NCBI GenBank assembly: GCA_905207905.1
Contig: CAJLNC010000079.1
Span: forward strand, 1-11,283
DNA from: an uncultured Lachnospiraceae bacterium
Lineage (GTDB): Bacteria > Bacillota_A > Clostridia > Lachnospirales > Lachnospiraceae
Length of the DNA stretch: 11,283 nt
Reading direction: 5' to 3'
Position numbers and translations under genes: made by a program. Below the pieces are notes generated by a model. That model made no database searches and was not told the DNA's origin. It saw only the letters and a list, made by a program, of their open reading frames with translations. Shown here in pieces: positions 5,360-11,283 of this stretch. Position 1 is the stretch's first letter; every line of letters starts with the position of its first letter.

Positions 5360-6727
5360 TTGTGGGTGTTTTACGGGACAGGAATTCAGACAGGGGGGCT
5401 TCTCATCGGAAAGAAGGGAAAATGGGGGATCTTTTTGGGACTGGCTGTACTGATTTTGGGCATGGCTGCGCCGGCAGAAGGAAGGGAAAGCGGACAGGAT
5501 GACCAGGCGGGAGGGTTATGGCTTGCGGACAACCCTCAGAAATCAGAAGATTCAGAAGCAGAACATAGGAACAGTGTCCGGGGGACAGAGAATTTAGAAG
5601 CAGAGGCCGGAAACAGTTCTCAGGCTTCCGAACGTTCAGAGACGGAGAAACTTCAGGAAGAGATGCAGAGGGAGCTTTCAGCCTCTCTGCTGGGGGATCT
5701 GGATCTGCAAGAAGCTCAAAGCAGTCTGGATGATCTTCTTGGACAGGGAAATTTCTCTCTGAAAGAGGCGGTGCAGGAGCTGGTGCAGGGAAAGATTCCC
5801 TGGAGTCTGGAGAGTATTGGGAAGATGGTGTCTCAGGTATTTTTTCAAGAGATAGGAAACTATCGGAAGATAGCAGTATATCTTCTGGTGATCATTGTGG
5901 CCTCAGCGGTGTTTGCCAATTTTGTTGCAGTGTTTGATAAGGGGCAGATTGCTGACATCAGTTATTATACGATGTATCTTTTGATGGTGACGCTGCTGAT
6001 GAAGGTGTTTGCCAGCATGAGCCAGACAGCCGGAGAGGCAGTCCTGGCAGTACTGCAGTTTATGAGAGCGCTGCTTCCGGCTTGTATTCTGACGCTGTAT
6101 CTGACAACCGGAAGCCTTACTGCCATGGGGTTTTATCAGATCAGTCTGTTGGCTATGACAGGGATACAGGGAATACTCCATTATCTGCTGCTTCCGGCAG
6201 TCCAGATTTATGTGATTCTGTTGTTTGTAAATCAGCTGATGAAGGAGGATTATCTTTCCAAGCTGGCGTCCCTGATCCGAACAGGGATTTTATGGAGTCT
6301 GAAAACGGTTATGGCGCTGCTCTTTGGCATGCAGGCCATTCAGATGATGATTGCACCGGCGGCAGACCAGGTAAAAACTTCTGTGGTGAACAAGGCTGTG
6401 TCTGCAATCCCGGGCATCGGAGGGGCGTATGAGACCGCAGCCCAGACAGTGCTTGCCTCGGCGGTGGTGCTGAAGAATGCAGTAGGAATCGCCGGGCTGG
6501 CCGCACTGGTGTTTCTCTGTGCTGTTCCTGTGGTGAAATTAGGCTGCGGAGTGCTGCTGTACCGGGCTCTCGGGGCGGTAGCCCAGCCGGTTACAGATAA
6601 GCGGGTGTCGGAATGCATTGACAGTGTGGCTCAGGGAGGAGAGCTTCTGATGAAGCTGGTGCTTCATGCAGGAATGCTGTTTATCCTCTCGCTGGCCATG
6701 ATCACTGTCATGGTGCGGGGAGGATAA
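5360..6727 (+). CDS. spoIIIAE: SpoIIIAE, multi-pass channel protein; start uncertain
   Basis: This is the large polytopic protein of the SpoIIIA complex, thought to be part of the membrane pore. From TTG 5360 it has 455 residues, against 399 in Bacillus. A signal-peptide-like N-terminus (KKGKW at 18-22, hydrophobic 23-36, AAPAEG at 36-41) is followed by an acidic, Ser/Glu-rich linker (about 42-110). Several membrane segments follow from about residue 171, then the conserved regions with AIPGIGGAYETAAQTVLAS and the KLGCGVLLYRALGAVAQPV stretch. The start is a problem: the frame opens after TAG 5324-5326 and has no ATG before the signal sequence. TTG 5360 and GTG 5366 are 19 or more bases from AGGAG (5336-5340). 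An ATG at 5422 is out of frame by one base in a run of five G. spoIIIAF follows after 14 bases. Confidence 0.92.
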   Translation: MWVFYGTGIQTGGLLIGKKGKWGIFLGLAVLILGMAAPAEGRESGQDDQAGGLWLADNPQKSEDSEAEHRNSVRGTENLEAEAGNSSQASERSETEKLQEEMQRELSASLLGDLDLQEAQSSLDDLLGQGNFSLKEAVQELVQGKIPWSLESIGKMVSQVFFQEIGNYRKIAVYLLVIIVASAVFANFVAVFDKGQIADISYYTMYLLMVTLLMKVFASMSQTAGEAVLAVLQFMRALLPACILTLYLTTGSLTAMGFYQISLLAMTGIQGILHYLLLPAVQIYVILLFVNQLMKEDYLSKLASLIRTGILWSLKTVMALLFGMQAIQMMIAPAADQVKTSVVNKAVSAIPGIGGAYETAAQTVLASAVVLKNAVGIAGLAALVFLCAVPVVKLGCGVLLYRALGAVAQPVTDKRVSECIDSVAQGGELLMKLVLHAGMLFILSLAMITVMVRGG

Positions 6728-6741
6728 GGAGGAATTTTGCG

Positions 6742-7299
6742 ATGGGGCAGATTCGCCAGTGGCTGGGACAGGTCATCTGCTTTCTGTGTATGATGACCCT
6801 GCTGCTTCATGTGATACCGGATACGGGACTAAAAAAATATGTGCGTTTTTTCCTGGGACTTCTTTTTATCCTGGTGGTATTGGAGCCGGTGGGCAGTCTG
6901 ATGGGAAAAGGAGAGTTTCTGCGAAATCTGGAGATGGAAAACATCCGAGGGCTGTATCAGGAATTTCAGTCTGGGCAGATGGGGCTGACAGACACCTTCG
7001 GCAACTGGGATGAGGAAAAGTATCAGAAGGAGCTGGAGGAAAAAATCAGGGAAATCTATGACCGCTATCATATTCCCTGGCAGGAAAGTCATAATAATAG
7101 TCAGAAAGCAGGGATGAAAGATGGACAAATGGAAACTGGCAGACCGATGGAAGAGGATCAGAAAGGATCAGCTGCTGATCGGGGTACTGACTGGGGTGCT
7201 GCTTCTGGTGATTGCTCTTCCATCCGGTCAGGAGAAGAGGGGGACGGAGGAAGAAACGGAGACGGCACAGGAAATTCCTTCGCCCTGGCAGGAGAGTGA
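6742..7299 (+). CDS. spoIIIAF: SpoIIIAF, apparently lacking most of its ring domain
   Basis: SpoIIIAF normally has two N-terminal membrane helices and a soluble ring-building domain. Both helices are visible (about residues 9-25 and 33-50, with KKYVRFFLGLLFILVVLEPV), followed by a charged helix with EEKYQKELEEKIREIYDRY (about 92-110). The Bacillus protein is 206 residues; this one is 185. After about residue 125, however, the frame overlaps spoIIIAG by 179 bases and encodes a Gly/Asp/Ser-rich tail that looks like off-frame sequence. The real conserved part is therefore only about 120 residues, and most of the ring domain seems to be missing. AAGGAGG (6726-6732) lies 9 bases before the ATG and overlaps the spoIIIAE stop. 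Confidence 0.85.
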   Translation: MGQIRQWLGQVICFLCMMTLLLHVIPDTGLKKYVRFFLGLLFILVVLEPVGSLMGKGEFLRNLEMENIRGLYQEFQSGQMGLTDTFGNWDEEKYQKELEEKIREIYDRYHIPWQESHNNSQKAGMKDGQMETGRPMEEDQKGSAADRGTDWGAASGDCSSIRSGEEGDGGRNGDGTGNSFALAGE

Positions 7300-7672
7300 G
7301 ACCGAACAGCTGGAACGTCGGCTGCAGGCTGTTCTGGAGCAGGTGCCCGGGGTGGGACGGGTTCAGGTGATGGTAACGGCAAAGTCCTATGGAAGGAAAA
7401 CTGTGGAAAAGGACCTTTCCCAGTCGGAAGAAAACAGTGCAGGAGAAAACGCCCAGAGCAGGAAGCAGACAGAGGAGACCACAGTGTACGAAAGAGATGG
7501 CCAGGGAAATGAGATACCTTTTGTCATTGAGGAGACTGCGCCTGTGATTCAGGGTGTTTTGGTGGCGGCTCAGGGAGGAGAGAATCTTACTGTGGCAGAG
7601 GATATCACGGAAGCGGCCATGGTATTATTCGGAGTGGAAGCGCATAAAATAAAAGTAATGAAATTGAATTGA
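7121..7672 (+). CDS. spoIIIAG: SpoIIIAG, ring-forming channel protein
   Basis: This 183-residue protein (Bacillus form 229) has one membrane helix (about 18-34, LLIGVLTGVLLLVIALP) and a soluble ring-building domain. The latter is seen in LQAVLEQVPGVGRVQVMVTAK (about 68-88), in PVIQGVLVAAQGGENLTVAEDI and in the last HKIKVMKLN. The insertion between the two halves (about 89-145) is Glu/Gln-rich and corresponds to the region that forms the beta-triangle barrel in Bacillus, but it is shorter. In Bacillus SpoIIIAG forms a large ring in the intermembrane space. The start at 7121 lies inside spoIIIAF, in the +1 frame, behind CAGGG (7109-7113). The ATG is well supported because the membrane helix begins soon after it. 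The stop overlaps the ribosome binding site of spoIIIAH. Confidence 0.93.
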   Translation: MDKWKLADRWKRIRKDQLLIGVLTGVLLLVIALPSGQEKRGTEEETETAQEIPSPWQESETEQLERRLQAVLEQVPGVGRVQVMVTAKSYGRKTVEKDLSQSEENSAGENAQSRKQTEETTVYERDGQGNEIPFVIEETAPVIQGVLVAAQGGENLTVAEDITEAAMVLFGVEAHKIKVMKLN

Positions 7673-7683
7673 GGAGGAGAAGC

Positions 7684-8352
7684 GTGAAGCGTATTTTCAA
7701 AAAGAATCAGGTAATTATTACGGTGCTGGCAGTTATGATTGCAGTGGCAGGGTATCTGAATTATTCCGGCAATCTGCTGGAGGAGGAGGCAAACCAGATT
7801 GCGTCAGGAAATCAGACCGTTCTTTTGACGGCCGAAGAGGACAGCAGCCTGGAGGAGAACGCGCTGACGGATGTGGTGAGCCTGGATGGGGATGGCAGTG
7901 AGGAGGTTTCCGCCCAGGATGTGCTTCAGGAAGGGGTTGGGGAGAACGGAAGCGTTCCGGGAGAAGCGGTTCTTGCCAGCGTTTCCGCGGACGATAATCT
8001 GATTGCCCAGGCAAAATTAAACCGGGAGCAGATCCGGGCAAAAAATAAAGAAACTTTACTGGAAGTGATCAACAACGAAAATATTGCCCAGGAGCAGAAG
8101 GAAAATGCGGCGGCCAGCATGGCTTCTATGACGGATCTGGCAGAGCGGGAGGCAGCTGCAGAACTTCTCCTGGAGGCCAAGGGGTACTTAAATTCTGTGG
8201 TGAGTATCACCGACGGAACCGCTGATGTGGTGGTGAATCTGGCAGAGCTGGACGAAGCGCAGAGGGCTCAGATAGAAGATATTGTAAAGCGAAAGACAGA
8301 TATTGCAGGGGAGAACATTATCATTACCCCAAGATCTGCCCAGACAGAATAA
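7684..8352 (+). CDS. spoIIIAH: SpoIIIAH, partner of SpoIIQ
   Basis: SpoIIIAH sits in the mother-cell membrane and binds SpoIIQ from the forespore across the intermembrane space. This protein has 222 residues (Bacillus form 218). KRIFKKNQ is the cytoplasmic start, residues about 9-25 form the membrane helix, and an acidic linker runs to about residue 100. The C-terminal domain (about 106-218) starts at NREQIRAKNKETLLEVINNE and contains MASMTDLAEREAAAELLLEAKG, VVNLAELDEAQRAQIEDIVKR and the final ENIIITPR. GTG 7684 is chosen because AGGAGG (7672-7677) lies 6 bases before it; the in-frame TTG at 7669 lacks such a site. It is the last gene of the operon. Confidence 0.95.
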   Translation: MKRIFKKNQVIITVLAVMIAVAGYLNYSGNLLEEEANQIASGNQTVLLTAEEDSSLEENALTDVVSLDGDGSEEVSAQDVLQEGVGENGSVPGEAVLASVSADDNLIAQAKLNREQIRAKNKETLLEVINNENIAQEQKENAAASMASMTDLAEREAAAELLLEAKGYLNSVVSITDGTADVVVNLAELDEAQRAQIEDIVKRKTDIAGENIIITPRSAQTE

Positions 8353-8371
8353 CCCTGGTCTCTCCTGGGTG

Positions 8372-8400
8372 TTGACAGGGCTTCTCAACCTTGCTAAAAT
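8372..8400 (+). promoter_or_regulatory. Near-consensus sigma-A promoter of prfC
   Basis: TTGACA (8372-8377) is a perfect -35 box. TAAAAT (8395-8400) follows after exactly 17 bases and carries the extended -10 element TGC (8392-8394). Start is expected near 8407, about 27 bases before the prfC start. This would give prfC vegetative expression separate from the sporulation-controlled operon upstream. Confidence 0.8.
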
Positions 8401-8433
8401 GGCAAATGAGTAAAAAACTGGAGGAAAACTTAC

Positions 8434-10023
8434 GTGAGTGAAATTACGAATGAAATAAAAAAACGACGTACCTTTGCCATTATCTCTCACCCGGATGCTG
8501 GTAAGACTACGCTGACAGAAAAATTTCTGCTTTACGGAGGGGCCATCAATCTGGCCGGCTCCGTAAAGGGAAAGGCCACTGCCCGCCATGCAGTGTCCGA
8601 CTGGATGGAGATTGAGAAAGAGAGAGGTATCTCTGTTACCTCCTCTGTGCTGCAGTTTAATTACGGGGGATACTGTATCAATATTTTGGATACCCCGGGA
8701 CATCAGGATTTCTCGGAGGATACTTACCGTACCCTGATGGCAGCGGATTCTGCAGTGATGGTGATCGATGCCTCCAAAGGTGTGGAGGCCCAGACCAGAA
8801 AGCTGTTTAAGGTGTGCGTGATGCGTCACATCCCCATCTTTACTTTTATCAACAAGCTGGACCGGGATGCCAACGACACCTTTGAGCTGTTAGATGAGAT
8901 CGAGAAAGAGCTGGGAATCGCTACCTGCCCCATCAACTGGCCCATTGGTTCCGGAAAAGGATTTAAGGGAGTGTATAATCGCAGTTCCCATACCGTTACC
9001 ACCTTTACAGATACAGAAAAGGGAACGAAGGAGGGGGTAGCCACAGAGTACGATCTGGATTCCCCGGAATTAAGAGCTTTTGTGGGAGAAGAACCCATGG
9101 CGCAGCTTCTGGAGGAGGTGGAGCTTTTGGATGGAGCTTCCGCTGAATTTGACCAGGAGCTGGTAAGCCAGGGAAAACTTTCGCCTGTATTTTTCGGCTC
9201 CGCTCTTACTAATTTTGGCGTTGAGATTTTTCTGAAGCATTTCCTGCAGATGACCAGCACTCCTTTGCCAAGAGTGGCGGACTGCGGGGAGATCGATCCT
9301 ATGAAAGAGGATTTTTCCGCCTTTGTGTTTAAGATCCAGGCTAATATGAATAAAGCGCACAGAGACCGGATTGCCTTTATGCGGATCTGTTCCGGTAAAT
9401 TTGAGGCGGATCGGGAGGTTTATCATGTTCAGGGGGGCAGAAAACTTCGTCTTTCCCAGCCTCAGCAGATGATGGCTCAGGAGCGTCATGTGGTAGGAGA
9501 AGCCTACGCAGGGGATATTATTGGTGTGTTCGATCCGGGTATTTTTTCTATTGGAGATACCATCTGTATGCCAGGAAAGAAATTTGCCTACGAGGGGATT
9601 CCCACCTTTGCACCGGAGCATTTTGCCAGAGTACGCCAGATAGATACCATGAAGCGGAAACAGTTTGTAAAAGGCATCAATCAGATCGCCCAGGAAGGAG
9701 CGATTCAGATCTTCCAGGAGTTTAATACAGGAATGGAAGAGATCATTGTGGGCGTTGTGGGTGTCCTGCAGTTTGATGTTCTGAAATACCGCCTGGAAAA
9801 TGAATATAATGTAGAGATCCGTCTGGAAAATCTTCCTTATGAGCATATCCGGTGGATCGCCAATAAGGATGAAGTGGATGTGGCAAAGATCACAGGAACC
9901 TCAGATATGAAAAAGGTAACAGACCTGAAAGGAAATCCTCTGCTTCTGTTTGTAAATGCATGGAGCGTGGGCATGACTCAGGACCGGAATCCGGATCTTG
10001 TACTGACAGAGTTCAGTAAATAA
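8434..10023 (+). CDS. prfC: Peptide chain release factor 3 (RF3)
   Basis: RF3 is a GTPase that removes RF1 and RF2 from the ribosome after peptide release. The length of 529 residues equals that of the Escherichia coli protein. GTPase motifs are clear: HPDAGKTT (19-26), ERGISVTS (63-70, switch I region), DTPGH (86-90) and NKLD (140-143). The later domains are also typical, with MNKAHRDRIAFMRICSGKF, a middle QPQQMMAQER segment and a C-terminal VVGVLQFDVLKYRLENEYN stretch of the RF3 domain. The start is GTG at 8434 with GGAGG (8420-8424) 9 bases upstream. It is transcribed from its own strong promoter. It occupies the place of accB-accC in the Bacillus order. No clear terminator follows; 10024-10070 is very AT-rich. 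Confidence 0.96.
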   Translation: MSEITNEIKKRRTFAIISHPDAGKTTLTEKFLLYGGAINLAGSVKGKATARHAVSDWMEIEKERGISVTSSVLQFNYGGYCINILDTPGHQDFSEDTYRTLMAADSAVMVIDASKGVEAQTRKLFKVCVMRHIPIFTFINKLDRDANDTFELLDEIEKELGIATCPINWPIGSGKGFKGVYNRSSHTVTTFTDTEKGTKEGVATEYDLDSPELRAFVGEEPMAQLLEEVELLDGASAEFDQELVSQGKLSPVFFGSALTNFGVEIFLKHFLQMTSTPLPRVADCGEIDPMKEDFSAFVFKIQANMNKAHRDRIAFMRICSGKFEADREVYHVQGGRKLRLSQPQQMMAQERHVVGEAYAGDIIGVFDPGIFSIGDTICMPGKKFAYEGIPTFAPEHFARVRQIDTMKRKQFVKGINQIAQEGAIQIFQEFNTGMEEIIVGVVGVLQFDVLKYRLENEYNVEIRLENLPYEHIRWIANKDEVDVAKITGTSDMKKVTDLKGNPLLLFVNAWSVGMTQDRNPDLVLTEFSK

Positions 10024-10090
10024 AAACTTTATCAGAAGAACCGATACAAAATGAAATAAATAATAAATGCTTTTATTTTCTGTAAAAATT

Positions 10091-10099
10091 TGATATACT
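10091..10099 (+). promoter_or_regulatory. Extended -10 promoter of the asp23-nusB unit
   Basis: TGATATACT contains the extended element TGA (10091-10093) and the -10 box TATACT (10094-10099). The -35 region (TTTTAT, 10071-10076) is poor at 17-base spacing, as is common for extended -10 promoters. Start is expected near 10106, giving a leader of about 80 bases. That leader can form GGGACAG/CTGTTCC (10113-10119, 10137-10143, one G-T pair). Confidence 0.6.
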
Positions 10100-10185
10100 A
10101 AGCTTATTAACAGGGACAGAGGAAACATGAAAAAGTCTGTTCCTTAACCGGAGTATCTGATTCTGAATCCTTAGGAGGAGTTATT

Positions 10186-10572
10186 ATGGCAGAAAAAAGA
10201 ACAACCTATAAAATACAGGATGTAGGAGGTATCGGTGAAGTAAAGATCGCAGATGAAGTGGTGACGATCATTGCGGCACTTGCGGCTACAGAAGTTGAGG
10301 GCGTTGCATCCATGGGCGGAAACATCACAAATGAACTGGTAAGCAAGCTTGGAATGAAGAACCTGTCCAAGGGCGTAAAGGTTACTGTTCTGGAGGGCGT
10401 TGTCACAGTGGATCTGACACTGAATATTGATTTCGGAAAAAATATTCTGGACGTCAGCCGGAAGGTTCAGGACAAGGTAAAGACATCTATTGAGAATATG
10501 ACAGGCCTTGAGGTTGCAGATGTAAATATCCGCATTGCTGGTGTAGATATGGAGAACGAAAAAGGAAAGTAA
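10186..10572 (+). CDS. yqhY: Asp23/Gls24 family protein, YqhY-like
   Basis: This 128-residue protein of the Asp23/Gls24 (DUF322) family shows the family pattern: GEVKIADEVVTIIAALAATEVEGVASM (about 17-43), a central KGVKVTVLEG beta region, and a C-terminal helix with VQDKVKTSIENMTGLEVADVNIRIAGV. Members are small soluble or membrane-associated proteins linked to envelope stress; Bacillus YqhY lies between accC and nusB and has been tied to acetyl-CoA carboxylase control. The same neighbour, nusB, is present here, which supports the YqhY assignment, although accBC are absent from this window. The ATG follows AGGAGG (10173-10178) with a 7-base spacer. The TAA stop lies in the loop of a terminator hairpin. 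Confidence 0.88.
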   Translation: MAEKRTTYKIQDVGGIGEVKIADEVVTIIAALAATEVEGVASMGGNITNELVSKLGMKNLSKGVKVTVLEGVVTVDLTLNIDFGKNILDVSRKVQDKVKTSIENMTGLEVADVNIRIAGVDMENEKGK

Positions 10573-10586
10573 CCCTTTCCTTTTTT
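10561..10586 (+). terminator. Intrinsic terminator between asp23 and nusB
   Basis: AAAGGAAAG (10561-10569) pairs perfectly with CTTTCCTTT (10575-10583), with a 5-base loop TAACC, and T continues to 10586. The stop codon of the Asp23 gene lies in the loop, so translation of that gene would affect folding. nusB starts only 18 bases after the T-tract, so it needs readthrough, or a promoter inside the asp23 gene that I could not identify. Confidence 0.7.
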
Positions 10587-10603
10587 CTATATGAGGAGGA
10601 ATT

Positions 10604-11125
10604 ATGCGAAGACACGAACAGAGAGAACATATTTTTAAACTGCTGTTTATGACACAGTTTAATGAAGAGGGAGAAATGCCGGAGCAGCTTTCTCTTTACT
10701 TTGACAGTCTGGAGGAGCTGACAGAAGAAGAGCAGGCTGTCATGAAGAAGAAATACGATGATATTCTTGCGCATATTGAAGAAATCGATCAGGAATTAAA
10801 TGAATACAGCCAGGGATGGAAAACAAGCAGAATGAACAGGGTTGACCTGACTGCTCTCCGTCTTGCTTTTTATGAGATGAAATTTGATGAGGAGATTCCG
10901 GTAGGAGTTGCCATCAACGAGGCAGTAGAGCTTGCCAAGCTTTTCGGCGGAGAAGATTCCGGTTCCTTTGTAAACGGAATCCTTGGAAAGATCGCAAGCG
11001 GAAAGAAAGAGGGCGGTCCTGTGCGCAGAACACATCGTCCTTCCCACCAGGCAAAGATCATTATCAGATCCAGCAAAAATCAGAAAAAAAAGGAACAGCC
11101 GTCATCTGAAGAAAGCAAGAACTGA
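10604..11125 (+). CDS. nusB: Transcription antitermination factor NusB, with basic C-terminal tail
   Basis: NusB pairs with NusE (ribosomal protein S10) on boxA RNA and supports antitermination, notably of rRNA operons. Conserved parts are [18 protein letters not shown] (2-19), the helix with [16 protein letters not shown] (about 85-100), [18 protein letters not shown] (105-122) and [13 protein letters not shown] (126-138). The usual length is 130-150 residues; this one is 173 because of a Lys/Arg- and Ser-rich tail from about residue 139 ([20 protein letters not shown]). The ATG has AGGAGG (10594-10599) 4 bases before it. The 31-base gap from the Asp23 gene holds a terminator hairpin. xseA starts 2 bases after the stop, suggesting translational coupling. 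Confidence 0.95.
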   Translation: MRRHEQREHIFKLLFMTQFNEEGEMPEQLSLYFDSLEELTEEEQAVMKKKYDDILAHIEEIDQELNEYSQGWKTSRMNRVDLTALRLAFYEMKFDEEIPVGVAINEAVELAKLFGGEDSGSFVNGILGKIASGKKEGGPVRRTHRPSHQAKIIIRSSKNQKKKEQPSSEESKN

Positions 11126-11127
11126 AA

Positions 11128-11283
11128 ATGAAAAGAGTTTATTCCGTAGGTCAGGTCAACCGCTATGTAAAAAATATGTTCCTTCAGGATTTTGTCCTGA
11201 AAAAGGTATATGTAAAGGGTGAGGTTTCCAACTGTAAATATCACCCAAGCGGACATATTTATTTTTCCCTGAAAGATGAGACA
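11128..11283 (+). CDS. xseA: Exodeoxyribonuclease VII large subunit, N-terminal part
   Basis: The first 52 residues are present and the gene runs off the window. They begin [18 protein letters not shown] and contain [20 protein letters not shown] (31-50), the hallmark of the N-terminal OB-fold domain of XseA. That domain binds single-stranded DNA in exonuclease VII. The ATG lies 2 bases after the nusB stop, and only a weak purine stretch (GAAGAAAG, 11108-11115) lies upstream, so coupled translation with nusB is likely. The nusB-xseA neighbourhood is common in Firmicutes; folD, which lies between them in Bacillus, is missing here. Confidence 0.95.
   Translation, partial: MKRVYSVGQVNRYVKNMFLQDFVLKKVYVKGEVSNCKYHPSGHIYFSLKDET

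Noticed and set aside
8352..8370. Hairpin ACCC-T-GG/CC-T-GGGT after spoIIIAH as an operon terminator
   Set aside because: The stem is short with a central mismatch and no T-tract follows; it leads straight into the prfC -35 box.
9070..9846. 258-codon open frame on the minus strand inside prfC
   Set aside because: It is antisense to a fully conserved RF3 gene and has no motif or ribosome binding site; the GC pattern of the sense gene explains it.
10040..10080. AT-rich inverted repeat after prfC as a terminator
   Set aside because: The possible pairing is almost only A-T, with no GC-rich stem and no clear T-tract after it.

Overview
The window looks like chromosomal DNA of a spore-forming clostridium, probably of Lachnospiraceae type. 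A complete spoIIIA sporulation operon is followed by an Asp23/YqhY–NusB–XseA block. The genome is of moderate GC, the ribosome binding sites are strong AGGAGG types, and GTG and possibly TTG starts occur. The taxonomic call is inference from protein character; no rRNA is present.

Region 1 (1 to about 2715) is a phage lysis cassette. It has the tail of an upstream gene, two terminator-like hairpins (one overlapping a tiny ORF with a good ribosome binding site), a TcdE-type holin, another terminator-like hairpin, and a 643-residue modular lysin. The lysin carries an amidase, a glucosaminidase, an NlpC/P60- or CHAP-like cysteine peptidase and a SPOR domain. No integrase or attachment site is visible, so a complete prophage, a prophage edge and a remnant are all possible.

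Region 2 (about 2678 to 3102) is 425 bases without a convincing gene, but full of structure: an 11-bp hairpin, a sigma-A-like promoter (TTGAAA, 17 bases, TATTAT), a set of nested inverted repeats, a perfect 16-bp inverted repeat, and a segment that can pair with either of two copies of a 9-base direct repeat. It ends in a good match to a sigma-E promoter just before spoIIIAA. This is the least explained part of the window.

Region 3 (3103 to 8352) is spoIIIAA-AB-AC-AD-AE-AF-AG-AH in canonical order. The products build the SpoIIIA–SpoIIQ channel between mother cell and forespore: AA is the ATPase, AB to AE are membrane components, AF and AG are ring-type proteins, and AH meets SpoIIQ. Two members are odd. 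SpoIIIAE has no normal start codon with a well-placed ribosome binding site. SpoIIIAF seems to lack most of its soluble ring domain and reads 179 bases out of frame into spoIIIAG.

Region 4 (8353 to 11283) is housekeeping: prfC (release factor 3) with a near-consensus extended -10 promoter, then an Asp23/Gls24 protein, nusB and the start of xseA. An intrinsic terminator overlaps the asp23 stop codon and sits directly before nusB. In Bacillus subtilis accB-accC occupies the place between spoIIIAH and yqhY-nusB; here prfC is there instead.

No CRISPR array, tRNA, rRNA or insertion sequence was seen. No clearly new defence or mobile system is present. The strongest leads are the structured intergenic region, the reduced SpoIIIAF, the SpoIIIAE start and the possible attenuators.
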